64,000 bases of DNA from Longimicrobiales bacterium (GCA_958295645.1 OY282361.1:1516501-1580500), one strand, 5' to 3'. Positions 54,362-63,841 are shown, counted from the first letter of the stretch. A program made the numbers and translations. Notes: generated by a model from the letters alone, not told the origin.

Positions 54362-54846
54362 GATGTCTGGGCTTTCCGGAAGCCACGGCTTCCTGAATGA
54401 AGGGACGGAGGCGTGGGCCGCCGTTTCCGTCCCGGCAATCCGTGGGTCTGGCAATGGAACGCACGGTTGTGATTCCACGCGCGTGTTCCGGCGACTGCGT
54501 ACCGCCCCGGCGCATTCCGGCACCGGCAAGAGACCCGTGCGATCCAGCGTCCGCCGCGAACGACGTTCTTCAGTCGCGACGGAGGATTCCCGCGGACAGC
54601 CCGCACCGTGGAGCGAGCTTCGGTCGGGAGCTGGGCCTAGCGGCCAGTCGGCGCGTCGCCGGGAGATCCGTCCAGCGCCCCGTCCGGCAACGTCTATCTG
54701 AAAAATCGCACTTCCGCGCCATTTGGCAAGTCGCAGTCCGGGGCGGAGCTGTCAAGGCTCGACAGAAATGTCCCGGGGGCGACGCAGCAGGTTGGACGAA
54801 GAGCGACCCCTTGCGCCGAAGGTCTGCGGACTGCCGACTGGCCGGG
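54362..54846. other. Intergenic region upstream of rho
   Basis: A 485-bp region between the rho start and the Rpn-nuclease stop. No gene with recognisable similarity was found. A perfect TTGACA lies on the minus strand at 54755-54750, but the hexamer 17 bp downstream (GACTTG) is a poor -10, so the promoter call is not made. A long untranslated leader would fit rho autoregulation, but no specific structure was established. Confidence 0.4.
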
Positions 54847-55923
54847 CTAAGACGCCCGCGACGCGCCGTTGGCCTCGGCCGCGGCCAGCAACGCGTCGCC
54901 CGTGTCGCAGTCCACGACGGCGTCGCCCAGCAACGCCAACTGGTCGGCGCCCATCGTGCGCACCCGCCCCTTCAGTCGCTCCGCCGTCTCGGCTCCGAAC
55001 TTCCGAGAGACTTGGCGAAGCACCACCGCCCGGCCCTCCTGGCGGCCCTGCTCGACGCCCCTCTGCGTGTGCTCTTCCACCCACTCCTGATACGTCTGCC
55101 CCATTTCGGCTTCCTCCTTCGGTTGAATGATCCGCGCCGCCACCTCGTCCCGAAGCTTTCTCGGAACGCCCGCCGCCCGCATCCGCTCCGCCGTCCAGTC
55201 CGCCAACGCCCTGCGCTCCGGCAGCCGATCCGGCCCGCGCCAGTGCTCGGCCATGCGCCGGTGCACGCCCGGGAAGCCCGCCCACGCCTCGCGCTCCAGC
55301 GCCGCCAGCCAGCCCACGAGAGGATCCTCGGCCAAGTCTTGCGCCAGGAACGCTTGCAAGTCAAGCCGCCGGTGCCAGTGCGCCGTGCCCCAACCGGCGG
55401 TCGCCTGCGCCGCTGCAGGCGGCAGATCCGGTGCACCCGCCAAGTCCGCCAAGCTCGTCCCGGCCGTCCACGGCTTAGCACCGGTGTAGATGACGCATGG
55501 CAGGACGAACGGCATCGCCCCGGCGGCGTCCAACAGCTCCTTGTTGCCGTGCAGCGCCGAGAAGACGGCTTCGGAATACCGAAGCGTGCGCAGGGCCATG
55601 CCGGCGTCCGGTGAGGACTGGAACTCGAAGAGGAAGACGACGGAGCCTCCGCCGTCCTTGAACAGGACGCGCCAGACGCAGTCGGAGAGCCGGCGCGCCA
55701 AGTCGGGGCCGACGCTCTCGGTGGGAAGGGGCCGGAGGGAGGAAAGGTCGAGTTCGTGGACCCAGGCTTTGGCGGCGAAGTGGCGGACGAGGGACCGGAC
55801 GGCGGCGACGTGGGAGAACAGGCGCTTGCAGGTCTGGTCGTGCCTGCGGCGGGGACGCTCGTCTGGAGCGCGGTGGGAGAGTTCGGCTTGTCGGCCGGGC
55901 GCATTGCGGGGATGGTGGTCCAC
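54847..55923 (-). CDS. Rpn-family recombination-promoting nuclease/transposase-like protein
   Basis: About 358 residues from a GTG at 55923, just ahead of the conserved CKRLFSHVAAVRSLVRHF. The PD-(D/E)XK-like core has LDLSSLRPLPTESVGPDLAR, CVWRVLFKDGGGSVVFLFEF, QSSPDAGMALRTLRY and the YTGAKPW strand. The acidic/Gln-rich tail (MGQTYQEWVEEHTQRGVEQG) is common in this family, which includes Rpn (RpnA-E) and PD-(D/E)XK transposase-like proteins. It probably cleaves DNA in recombination; its job here is unknown. It is on the minus strand; the gap of 485 bp before rho has no other gene. Confidence 0.8.
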   Translation of the reverse strand: MDHHPRNAPGRQAELSHRAPDERPRRRHDQTCKRLFSHVAAVRSLVRHFAAKAWVHELDLSSLRPLPTESVGPDLARRLSDCVWRVLFKDGGGSVVFLFEFQSSPDAGMALRTLRYSEAVFSALHGNKELLDAAGAMPFVLPCVIYTGAKPWTAGTSLADLAGAPDLPPAAAQATAGWGTAHWHRRLDLQAFLAQDLAEDPLVGWLAALEREAWAGFPGVHRRMAEHWRGPDRLPERRALADWTAERMRAAGVPRKLRDEVAARIIQPKEEAEMGQTYQEWVEEHTQRGVEQGRQEGRAVVLRQVSRKFGAETAERLKGRVRTMGADQLALLGDAVVDCDTGDALLAAAEANGASRAS

Positions 55924-56280
55924 GGCTGAATGGGACCAGTTTCCCGCGGCCAAGAACGGCAGGGTGTCCGCCCGGCCGGGACGCCATCTTCCAGCAGCAC
56001 GCGCGCCGCGCATAGATGCCGCGACGGTGTTCGCGCCCGGGACGCCACCGCTACCCGCGTCAGCCTCGGGCCGGATGTCGCGGCGGTGTCCGCGCGCGGG
56101 ACGCCATCTGTCCTCCCCGCGGGACGCCTCCCGGCCACGCACCGAGCCGCCAGGGGCTCACCTTGTTGGCGCGCAACGACTTAGCTTGACGGGGTCCGCT
56201 GGCACGATTAATGCTTGGGTTCTAGGCAGGCTCGGAGGGATTCTCGTTCGAAGCAGGTCCAAAGAAGTGGAGGAAGCGCC
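55924..56280. other. Region with imperfect 59-bp repeats and promoter
   Basis: A 357-bp gap between divergent genes. Imperfect direct repeats with a GGTGTCCGCGCGCGGGACGC core start at about 55963, 56026 and 56085, spacing 63 and 59 bp. They lie upstream of the promoter of the secreted-protein gene. No gene was found. Confidence 0.55.
56186..56214 (+). promoter_or_regulatory. Likely promoter of the secreted Gly/Trp/His-rich protein
   Basis: TTGACG at 56186-56191 is followed by an AT-rich ATTAATGC at 56207-56214; either ATTAAT (15-bp spacing) or TAATGC (17-bp spacing) would be the -10. It lies about 70 bp upstream of the ATG at 56281, which is preceded by GGAGGAAGCG, a strong ribosome binding site. 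Confidence 0.5.
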
Positions 56281-57639
56281 ATGAAGCGATCCATGAAGCT
56301 CGGTCTGACGTTGGCAGCAGCATTCGCCCTGCCGACTGCGGTCTCGGCCCAGGCGGCCAACCACGTCTCCTGGGGGCTGCAGAGCCACGGCAACCCTCGA
56401 TGGAACCCGTTCGTCGCAGGGCCGGGCGGCCCCGCCGCGTTCTTCGCGGAGGGCGGCTCCTGGTCTCTAGGCGTTTCCTTGGGCGCCGGCTACGGGGGGC
56501 ACGTCTACGATCCCTGGGGACGCGATTGCGGCTATTGGGGTCACGGCCACGACCACTGGGGACACGGCTGCGCTCGTTCCGGGTACGGCTACGGACATTG
56601 CGACGGCTTCTTCGGGTGCCCCTATGCGCATCCCTACTCCGTCTTGGCAGGCGCTCCGTTCGGCTGGTCCGGGTGGGGCTGGACGCCGTTCGTCTCGCTC
56701 GGGTGGCCGTCTTGGCGTAGCCGCGTCTTCGCCCGATTCGTCTACGGCCCCGTCTGGGGCTGGGGCGGATGGGACCCCGATCCCTTCTGGCACGACCCAT
56801 GGTATCGCGTGGGGTTCGGCTACTCGGATCCCTACTATTCGCGCGGCGGCCATGTCGTTGCGGAGCGGGGATACCGTGGCGCCGGGCGTCGTGACGGGTA
56901 CGACCGGCCCGTGCGACGCTCGCCTTTGTTCGGGCCTCGCTACAAGGAGAACCCGCGCGTCTACGTCACCGACAACGGACCGGAGCGGCCCACGTCGCGC
57001 GCGGTGCCCCGGGATCGGGACGTGGCCGAGGCCCAGACCGCCGACGGCGGAAGGCGCGGCCGCCCGTCCGAATCCGTCCGCAAGGCCAAGCCAAGAGGGT
57101 CGGCGACCCCGAACGCCCGTGCGCCCAGACGCAGTACGAGGACCGGAACCGGCCCGGCGACTCGCGCCAAACCGCGCACCCGAATTGGAACGGACCCGGC
57201 GGAGACGGGCAAGGCGCGACCCCGGCCGGGAACCCGAAGGCCCCCTCGTACGTCGCGAACCGATCCTGCCAAGCCTCCCTCGACGGGGCCGGCGCCCCGA
57301 TCCGCCCGGCCAAGACAACCGCGGCCGGAGGCGGCGCGACAACCCGATCGGCGGCCCGGGTGGTTTCGCGTTCCCCAGAGGCCACGTCAGCCCTCCGTGA
57401 ATCCTCGCCCACCCGCCAGGGTTCGCCCCGATCCGCAACGGGGAGGCCGCCGCCCGTCGGCGTGGCCCGCGCCCAGAGGTGGACCCCCGAAGGTGCGGCC
57501 TGCACCGCGCAACGGACCTCCGAAGGCACGGCCCGCGCCGCGCAGAACGCCCCCAAGGGCCAAGCCCGCGCCTACGCGACGGCCCGCCCCCAAACGAACC
57601 CCGCCTGCGCGACGGCCGGCCAAGAGGCGCGGAAAGTGA
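56281..57639 (+). CDS. Secreted Gly/Trp/His/Tyr-rich protein with Arg/Pro tail
   Basis: A 452-residue protein with no recognised family. A signal peptide (MKRSMKLGLTLAAAFALP to AVSAQA) is followed by about 200 residues rich in Gly, Trp, His, Tyr and Asp (DCGYWGHGHDHWGHG; YGPVWGWGGWDPDPFWHDPW). The last 200 or so residues are Pro/Arg/Lys-rich (RPAPRNGPPKARPAPRRTPP). The aromatic and His-rich part could bind metal or assemble; the basic tail could bind polyanions. All three forward frames stay open over much of the tail, so a frameshift within it cannot be excluded. A hairpin follows the stop. Confidence 0.65.
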   Translation: MKRSMKLGLTLAAAFALPTAVSAQAANHVSWGLQSHGNPRWNPFVAGPGGPAAFFAEGGSWSLGVSLGAGYGGHVYDPWGRDCGYWGHGHDHWGHGCARSGYGYGHCDGFFGCPYAHPYSVLAGAPFGWSGWGWTPFVSLGWPSWRSRVFARFVYGPVWGWGGWDPDPFWHDPWYRVGFGYSDPYYSRGGHVVAERGYRGAGRRDGYDRPVRRSPLFGPRYKENPRVYVTDNGPERPTSRAVPRDRDVAEAQTADGGRRGRPSESVRKAKPRGSATPNARAPRRSTRTGTGPATRAKPRTRIGTDPAETGKARPRPGTRRPPRTSRTDPAKPPSTGPAPRSARPRQPRPEAARQPDRRPGWFRVPQRPRQPSVNPRPPARVRPDPQRGGRRPSAWPAPRGGPPKVRPAPRNGPPKARPAPRRTPPRAKPAPTRRPAPKRTPPARRPAKRRGK

Positions 57640-57668
57640 CGGCCTAGGCTGGGGAAGAAGCTAGGCCG
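57640..57668. terminator. Hairpin between convergent transcripts
   Basis: CGGCCTAG at 57640-57647 pairs exactly with CTAGGCCG at 57661-57668 across a 13-nt loop. It sits directly after the secreted-protein stop and 9 bp from the 3' end of the tRNA-Cys gene on the other strand, so it could end both transcripts. There is no T-run on the plus side. Confidence 0.5.
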
Positions 57669-57677
57669 CAGAAAAGA

Positions 57678-57748
<71 letters not shown>

Positions 57749-57795
57749 GGTACCATCGCGCGGTGGTCCGCGACCGGCGGAGCCGCCCATCGAGA

Positions 57796-57867
<72 letters not shown>

Positions 57868-57948
57868 ATTTCTTGCTTGGCGCATGACCGCCCGGAACGG
57901 CTGCGGCCCACGGCCTTCCCTCACCGGCGATCCCCCCGAGGGCCTGAA

Positions 57949-57978
57949 AGGGTAAGCTACGGAGTTGGTCGGCGTCAA
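57949..57978 (-). promoter_or_regulatory. Possible promoter of the tRNA-Gly/tRNA-Cys unit
   Basis: On the minus strand TTGACG (57978-57973) and TACCCT (57954-57949) are 18 bp apart, about 80 bp before the tRNA-Gly 5' end. The -10 match is weak. Confidence 0.4.
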
Positions 57979-58030
57979 GGGAGCGCCGACGACGTGTCCG
58001 AGAGATCGACCCGCGCGCCGCGCCCGGCGA

Positions 58031-58059
58031 TTGACCCTGTGGGCGCACTGGGGTAGCTT
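58031..58059 (+). promoter_or_regulatory. Likely promoter of the following lipoprotein gene
   Basis: TTGACC at 58031-58036 and TAGCTT at 58054-58059 are separated by exactly 17 bp, about 78 bp before the ATG at 58137. Confidence 0.5.
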
Positions 58060-58136
58060 GGGCGTTTCCGTCGCTCGCCGGTGTTCGTTCGGCGACGCCG
58101 CTCCGCATCGAGATTTTCGTGCCGAAAGGGCTCGCC

Positions 58137-59015
58137 ATGCACCGCAAGACCTCTCCAGTCGCCGTCCACTCCGTCGCGCTCCTCTCCGCGGCGCTCTTGT
58201 CCGTCGGCTGCGCCTCCGGCGGCCCGGCGCCGACCCCGACCCCGGTGCTGGGCTTCGGCCTGCCCAGCGTGCAATCGGCCGTCTACCACGTGACCGACAC
58301 CACGACGCTGTCGGTCAACACTCCGCTGGGCGACATCGAGGTAGAGGAGTCCTCGCTGACGACGCTGGACATGGCCTTCGCCAACGATCCAGGCGGCGTC
58401 AGGGTCACCGCGAGCGTAACCGCCTTCGACGCGACGACGAAGAGCGACATGTTTCCGGCGCAGGAGGGGGACCTCGGCGACGTGGACGGAGGCTTCGAGT
58501 TCGTGTTGAACGGACGAGGCGCCGTCGAAGTGATCTCCGTGCCGGAGGCGTCGGGAGCGGCCGTCGAACGGGCCAGGTTCCAGGCCATGGTCTACACCCT
58601 GTTTCCCCGGCTTCCCAACCGGGCTGCCGAACCCGGACTTGTCTGGGTGGACACCGTCACTTGGTCGGTGGAGGACGGATCGGACGAGGTCGCGAGCACC
58701 ACGGTCTACCGCTACGCGCTGGAGGGCGACACGATCGTCGACGGCCGGTCTCTGGCCGTCATCGCCGTGTCCGGCGAAGGCGAGCTCGAGATTGCAGGAA
58801 GCCAAGCGGGGATGCCGACGGAAATGACGCTGTCCGGCACCGAGACCGGCTTCGTGCTGTGGGATCTGGAACGCGGGCAGCTGCATGCGTCGGAGATGCA
58901 CCACGACCTCGCCGGCACCATGCAGGTCGATGCCGGAGGAGTCCAGGAGATGGCCGTCTCGGCATCGGGGCGCTCTCGGGTTCGGCTGGACGCGGGGACG
59001 GGCGGCTCGCAGTGA
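58137..59015 (+). CDS. Hypothetical lipoprotein
   Basis: A 292-residue exported protein of unrecognised family. The signal ends in a lipobox (LSVGC), giving a lipid-anchored protein. The rest is mostly beta-strand-like with alternating hydrophobic residues (YHVTDTTTLSVNTPLGDIEV; VYRYALEGDTIVDGRSLAVI) and no cysteines apart from the lipobox one. The pattern resembles DUF-type beta-sandwich lipoproteins with two symmetric halves. It starts at the ATG 58137; an in-frame GTG/TTG-like codon 18 bp upstream is less likely. The outer-membrane protein gene follows after 23 bp, so the two are probably cotranscribed and may interact. Confidence 0.7.
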   Translation: MHRKTSPVAVHSVALLSAALLSVGCASGGPAPTPTPVLGFGLPSVQSAVYHVTDTTTLSVNTPLGDIEVEESSLTTLDMAFANDPGGVRVTASVTAFDATTKSDMFPAQEGDLGDVDGGFEFVLNGRGAVEVISVPEASGAAVERARFQAMVYTLFPRLPNRAAEPGLVWVDTVTWSVEDGSDEVASTTVYRYALEGDTIVDGRSLAVIAVSGEGELEIAGSQAGMPTEMTLSGTETGFVLWDLERGQLHASEMHHDLAGTMQVDAGGVQEMAVSASGRSRVRLDAGTGGSQ

Positions 59016-59038
59016 TCCGCCGACCGCACGTCGCGTAG

Positions 59039-60778
59039 ATGGCGAAGCGGCTCGCCGGTCGTCGTCCGGCAGCCGTTGCCTGGCCCTTCGAACAAGCCGT
59101 GCCCCGCATCGCCCACGTCTCTCGCGCCAGCCGCACTGTCCGCGCCGCTCGCGCTGGCCGCACCGCCCGCGCCGCTCTCCCAGTGATCTGCGCGGCCGCG
59201 GCCGGCATGTTCTGGCAAACCACCGCGCAGGCGCAGGAGGGGTACCGCCCATTGGTTCCGATCGGGTCGCTCCGAATCGGACTCGCAACAACCTATTCGT
59301 CCTACTCGGCTCGCTACCGGCCCGAACCCGGAGGCATGCCCGGAGACCGGCAACCGGTGTCGCTGGGCGCAGAGTTCTCCGGTCCCGTGGGCACCTCGCT
59401 GTTTCCTTCGCTGGCCGACTACGAGGCGGCGGTCGCGCAAGCAACGGGCAGCGAGCACCGCCTGCGTCTGGGGACGGTGGCGGCGACGGCGGAGAAGAAC
59501 GCCGTGCGCCTCCTGTTGTCGGCCGACGTTGGCGTTCTCGACTGGCTGAGCGTGGGGGTGATGGTCCCGCTGGTTCGCAACGAGACCGAATTCTCGATGC
59601 ATTTCGCCGCCGACTCCGCGCTGGCCAACGCGGGATTCGGCGCCGGCGCCCCGTCCGCCGTCTCCGGCTTTCTTTCGAGCTTCGGCGGCGCGATCGGCGC
59701 CTACCGCACTTTCCGCACGTCGGCTTGCGCCGCCGACCCGAGCGGGGCCGCCTGCCGGGACGCCACGATGCATCTGTCCGGCGCCGAGGCGTTTCACGAC
59801 GCCCTGTCGGCGATGTACGAGAGCCCGGTCGCTCCGTTGGAAAACTCGCCTGCCGGCCTCGCCATGCAGGCTCGCTTGGCGGTGCTGGCCGAGGCGTTTC
59901 AGGCGGCCGGGGTCGGGGGCGTGCCGGGCGCTGTGCCGCTCGCCGACTCGCCCATGGACCTTGAAGCTCTGCAACGCCTGGTGACGGATCCGAATCTCGG
60001 CGTTGCCGGCACGCACCCGCTGGCGCCATGGATGTCGCTGTGGGCGCTGGGCGACATCGAGATCCGCGCCGACGCGAGACTCTGGCAGACTGGGGACGCG
60101 AACGCGGGCGGGGGCGGCTACGCGGAAGCCGGAGCCGGAGTGATCGCGCGGTTGCCGACAGGCGTTCAGGACGACCCCGCCAACTTCCTCGACGCCGGAT
60201 CGGGCGACGGCCAAACGGACATCGAAGTCCGCGGATGGGCGAACGGGCAGTGGGGCGCCCGCCTGGGGGCGTGGGCCGAAGTCCGCTACGGCGCGCAGCT
60301 CCCGGGCGCCGCCGAACGCCGCGTCTTCGATCCGTACTACTGGATCGCCCCGGCCGCCGTCCAAAGGCAGCTCAGCTGGAATCCCGGCGACTACCAAGCA
60401 GTGGCGGTGAGCCCGTGGTTTCGGCTGGCCGACGACCTGACCGTGCTGGCCGGCTACCGCTACTTCCGCAAGGGTCGCGACTCCTTCTCCTTGGCCAGCG
60501 CCGACGACTCCGAAGGGAACGAGCCGCCCGCAGGAGGCGCGGCCGTGGACCTCTCTGCGCTCGTCCTGGGAAGCGAGGCGACATCGAGCCGAATCCATCT
60601 GGGCGGCGTCTTCCGCCGGGCCCCGGCGTCGTCGGGGTCTCCGCTTTGGCCGGCCGAGGTGCGCGTCGTCTACAGCCGCGTCGTGGGCGGCACCGGAATC
60701 ATGCCCAAGACCGGCACGTTCGAGGTGCGCCTGCGATTCTTGACCCGTCTCTGGCGAAACGAGCCGCCCGCCGCGTAG
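59039..60778 (+). CDS. Putative outer-membrane beta-barrel protein
   Basis: A 579-residue protein. The N-terminal 65 residues are Arg/Ala-rich with a hydrophobic stretch ending ICAAAAGMFWQTTAQAQ, a probable signal peptide with an unusually long leader. Amphipathic strands recur in the mature part (SLRIGLATTYSSYSARY; GWANGQWGARLGAWAEVRYG; LTVLAGYRYFRKGRDSF; FEVRLRFLTRLW). Around residues 195-320 a helical, Ala-rich segment interrupts the strands. The FEVRLRF ending near the C-terminus resembles an outer-membrane beta signal though the true C-terminus is NEPPAA. Function unknown. It is partnered with the preceding lipoprotein gene. Confidence 0.65.
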   Translation: MAKRLAGRRPAAVAWPFEQAVPRIAHVSRASRTVRAARAGRTARAALPVICAAAAGMFWQTTAQAQEGYRPLVPIGSLRIGLATTYSSYSARYRPEPGGMPGDRQPVSLGAEFSGPVGTSLFPSLADYEAAVAQATGSEHRLRLGTVAATAEKNAVRLLLSADVGVLDWLSVGVMVPLVRNETEFSMHFAADSALANAGFGAGAPSAVSGFLSSFGGAIGAYRTFRTSACAADPSGAACRDATMHLSGAEAFHDALSAMYESPVAPLENSPAGLAMQARLAVLAEAFQAAGVGGVPGAVPLADSPMDLEALQRLVTDPNLGVAGTHPLAPWMSLWALGDIEIRADARLWQTGDANAGGGGYAEAGAGVIARLPTGVQDDPANFLDAGSGDGQTDIEVRGWANGQWGARLGAWAEVRYGAQLPGAAERRVFDPYYWIAPAAVQRQLSWNPGDYQAVAVSPWFRLADDLTVLAGYRYFRKGRDSFSLASADDSEGNEPPAGGAAVDLSALVLGSEATSSRIHLGGVFRRAPASSGSPLWPAEVRVVYSRVVGGTGIMPKTGTFEVRLRFLTRLWRNEPPAA

Positions 60779-60787
60779 GACGCGCCG

Positions 60788-62110
60788 TCACTTCCACCTG
60801 ACGAGCTTCCAGGCCATCGACGGCTCGTCTTCCGATGTCGCTTTCTCGGCGACCGAGAGGTGGAGGGCGCCTTCGCCCCGAACCATGAAGTAGTAGTTGC
60901 CACCCCGGCAAACTTGCCCCGATACGCCGTCGCCGACCCCAAGCGGAAGGTGGCGAGCGGGGCGAAGTACTGGGACGCCTGGCGGACGAACGGAATGCGA
61001 TAGCCGGGCAGGCTGCCTCGGTCGTCCAGCGCGAAGGACACCATCCAGTCCAGCCGGGCTTCCACCGGGGTCCCAGTCCGGCACGACTCGCCTCATGCGG
61101 TCCACCAAGCCATCCCCTTGGCCAACGACGTTCCAGTTGGTGAAGTGGCGTCCGTGCCACCCTTCGGCGGTGCCCCAAACGACCCGGCGGGCGGCCGACG
61201 CATAGGACTGGCCGTGGTCGAGCACCAAGCGCGACACCAGGAACCGGAGGAAGGATGGCTCTCGCGGTAGCCGGCCACGAAGTCCCCCGTCTCGGGCATC
61301 CGCAGGGGCCAGCCCTGGATCGGCGAGCGAGCGCGGTAATTGGCGTCCAGGCCGAGTCCCGCCGCCAGCCGAAGGCGCTCTTCGGACAACCAGTTGGCGA
61401 TCCCCTCGCCGCTCCACACGGCGCTGATGCCCCCGATCGCCTTGAAGTGCCAGGCGTGAGCCAGTTCATGGGCAACCAAGCTGTAGTACCAGGCGTTGTC
61501 GTCCCAGTTCGACATGCGGCGGAAGTGCACCGTGGACTCGCGGAAGTTGGGCGCGGTGTAGGTCACGCCCGTGCTGGCGCCGTTGCTGCCGTCGTGGAAC
61601 ATGACGAGCATTTGGCCGGTCGCCTCGCTGGTCTGCCGGCCCGTCGCCGAAGGTGGTGCGATAGAGCTCTTGGACCTCGGGCGAACCCAAGCGCCGAAAC
61701 AGCGAGTCCATGGCAACGGCCCGGCGGTCGTTCCACAGAGAGGGCAGGTCCTCCTTGAACACGGCAAGAACCACGTTGGGCGGATACAACGCCAGTCCTC
61801 GGCGTTGATGCCCCAGCACCGCCCTCGTCCGTTGGCCAGCGCCGCGCAGGTCATGCCCGCGCGTCCGCCGGTCGCCACGTGGACGGCCTTGCCTCCCAGG
61901 GGCACGTCGCCCATCGCCGCCGGAGTTTCGTCGTCGCCCACGCGCGGCTCGTCCGAGTGGGGGATCCCGTAACCCGTCTGTCCGGTCAAGTTGCTTCCGA
62001 CGCAACGCAGGCCGCCGGACGCGAGCACCACGCAGAAGTGGTCCGCCGGACCGCCGCCCACGTAGACGAAGTCGGACAAGCCCGCCGGGACGGACAGTTG
62101 GCGTCTTGCA
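60788..62110 (-). pseudogene. Frameshifted RCC1-repeat/zinc metallopeptidase-like gene
   Basis: One protein can be followed through six pieces that alternate between two frames. First is an RCC1-like part (HFCVVLASGGLRCVGSNLTG; GMTCAALANGRGRCWG), then NVVLAVFKEDLPSLWNDRRA. Next, a zincin core with HELAH, followed by WSGEGIANWLSEE (about 61560-61380), then FLRFLVSRLVLDHGQSY, then SFALDDRGSLPGYRIPF, then YYFMVRGEGALHLSVAEK to a stop at 60788. At least five shifts are needed to join them, and its N-terminus runs into the end of recN. As it stands it cannot give an intact product. Extracellular peptidase origin is inference. Confidence 0.75.
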
Positions 62111-62167
62111 TCGCGTCGCCTGGACGGTCGGCGCACCCCGCCGCGGACCCTTGTTGCCGCGAAGCCC

Positions 62168-63841
62168 TTAGGAGCGCCCCTCCCCCAAGAGCGCCCGCGC
62201 ATGGTCGCGCGAGGGCGCGGATTCAGGATCGCCGCCCAACATGCGGGCGATCTCGCGCACGCGGTCGCCGCCGCGGACACGGCGGACGGAGGTGGCGGCA
62301 GTGCGCCGACAGGCGTCCTTCTCCACCACCAGATGGCAGGAAGCGCGGGCGGCGATGCGCGCGAGGTGGGTGACGACGACGGTTTGCCGTCCCTCGGCCA
62401 CGGCCCGCAGCTGGCCGGCCACGCGATTGGCCACGGCTCCGCCGACCCCCGCGTCGATCTCGTCGAAGACCAGGGTCGGCAGGTCGTCGGCGCCGGCGAG
62501 CACCGACTTGAGAGCCAGCATCACCCTGGACAGCTCGCCGCCCGAGGCGATGTGGGCCAGCGGACCCAGCGGAAAGCCCGGGTTCATGGTAGCCATGAAG
62601 CGGATGCGCTCCCGGCCGTGGGCCGAGGGCGGGTCCAACGCCTCCAACTGCACCGAGAAACGGCCGCCTTCCAGCCCCAATCCGGGGAACAAGGCTTCGG
62701 TGCCTGCGGAAATCCGTTTCGCGGCATCGCGGCGGCGCAACGTCAGTCGATCGGCCGCATCGAGCCATGAAGCCTCCGCCTCGGCCAAGCGGCGGCGCAT
62801 CTCGCGCAGATCCATCCCGGAGGCGTCCAATTCGTTCAGTTCGCGCTCCAGCGCCCGCCCTCTGGCGACGACCTCCTCGACGGAGCCGCCGTACTTCCGC
62901 TTGAGCGCCTGGAGCGCGGCTTGGCGTTCGCGCAGGCGGTCCAGCCGTGCCGGATCGTGATCGACGGCGGCCGCGTAGCTCGCGAGTTCGGAGGCCACGT
63001 CCGCCACGCGGTGGTAGGCTTCCTGGATGGCTCCGGCCAACTCCGACAGGTCCGGATCGGCCTCCGCAAGTCGGTCCAGCCGTTTCTTGGCCGTCGCCAG
63101 CTGGTCGGTCGCGGCGTCGTCTCCGCCGTGCAGGGCTTCGTGGAGGGCTTCGGTCTCGGCGGCCAGGACTTCGGCATTGGCGAGGCGCGCCTCCGCGGCC
63201 TTGAGTTGGGCTTCCTCGCCGACTCGAAGCTCGGCCGCCCGGATCTCGTCCAGGTCTCGTCGAGCCGCCGCGGCGCGGGCCTCCAGCTTGCGGTTGCGCA
63301 CCTCCTTCTCCGCCAGCGCGGCCTTGAGCGCCCCGACCTCGCGAAACAACGCTTCGACCTCCTGCGCCAAGCCGGCCGAATCCCCGTAGGCGTCCAGCAC
63401 CTCTCGCTGGAACCCGGTCGAGAGCAGGCGCTGGTGGTCGTGCTGGCCGTGCAGGTCGACGAGAACCTGGCCGATGCTCCGCAGGTTGCCCGCGGTGGCG
63501 AGGGACCCGTTGATCCAGGCCCGGCTCCGGCCCTCGCTGCGCACCTCGCGGCGGAGAACGACCTGTCCGTCGTCGGTCTCGAAGCCCATGTCGTCCAGTC
63601 GCCGCACCGCCGCCGGAACTTTGCGAACGTCGGCCACGCCCTCGACGAGCGCCCGGTCCTTTCCGCTACGCACCGTCCCGGCGGAGGCTCTCCCGCCCAC
63701 GAGCAGGGCCAGAGCGCGCACGATCACCGACTTGCCCGCTCCCGTTTCGCCGGTAATGGCGTTGAGCCCCGGCGAGAGCGGGATCGTCAGCTCTTCGAGG
63801 ACGGCGAAGTGGCGGATTCGGAGGTCGACCAGCATGGCCAC
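62168..63841 (-). CDS. recN: DNA repair protein RecN
   Basis: A 557-residue SMC-like ATPase that helps hold and repair double-strand breaks. The N-terminal lobe has ITGETGAGKSVIVRALALLV (Walker A GETGAGKS), a family segment LVDLHGQHDHQRLL, and two coiled-coil stretches (about residues 165-345). The C-terminal lobe has ASGGELSRVMLALKSVLA, Walker B LVFDEIDAGVGG and VTHLARIAA. Length is that of full RecN. A second ATG two codons downstream may be the real start. The upstream neighbour is probably nadK, a common pairing. Confidence 0.94.
   Translation of the reverse strand: MAMLVDLRIRHFAVLEELTIPLSPGLNAITGETGAGKSVIVRALALLVGGRASAGTVRSGKDRALVEGVADVRKVPAAVRRLDDMGFETDDGQVVLRREVRSEGRSRAWINGSLATAGNLRSIGQVLVDLHGQHDHQRLLSTGFQREVLDAYGDSAGLAQEVEALFREVGALKAALAEKEVRNRKLEARAAAARRDLDEIRAAELRVGEEAQLKAAEARLANAEVLAAETEALHEALHGGDDAATDQLATAKKRLDRLAEADPDLSELAGAIQEAYHRVADVASELASYAAAVDHDPARLDRLRERQAALQALKRKYGGSVEEVVARGRALERELNELDASGMDLREMRRRLAEAEASWLDAADRLTLRRRDAAKRISAGTEALFPGLGLEGGRFSVQLEALDPPSAHGRERIRFMATMNPGFPLGPLAHIASGGELSRVMLALKSVLAGADDLPTLVFDEIDAGVGGAVANRVAGQLRAVAEGRQTVVVTHLARIAARASCHLVVEKDACRRTAATSVRRVRGGDRVREIARMLGGDPESAPSRDHARALLGEGRS

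Noticed and set aside
54750-54755. Perfect TTGACA upstream of rho as a promoter
   Set aside because: No acceptable -10 hexamer at 16-18 bp on the same strand.
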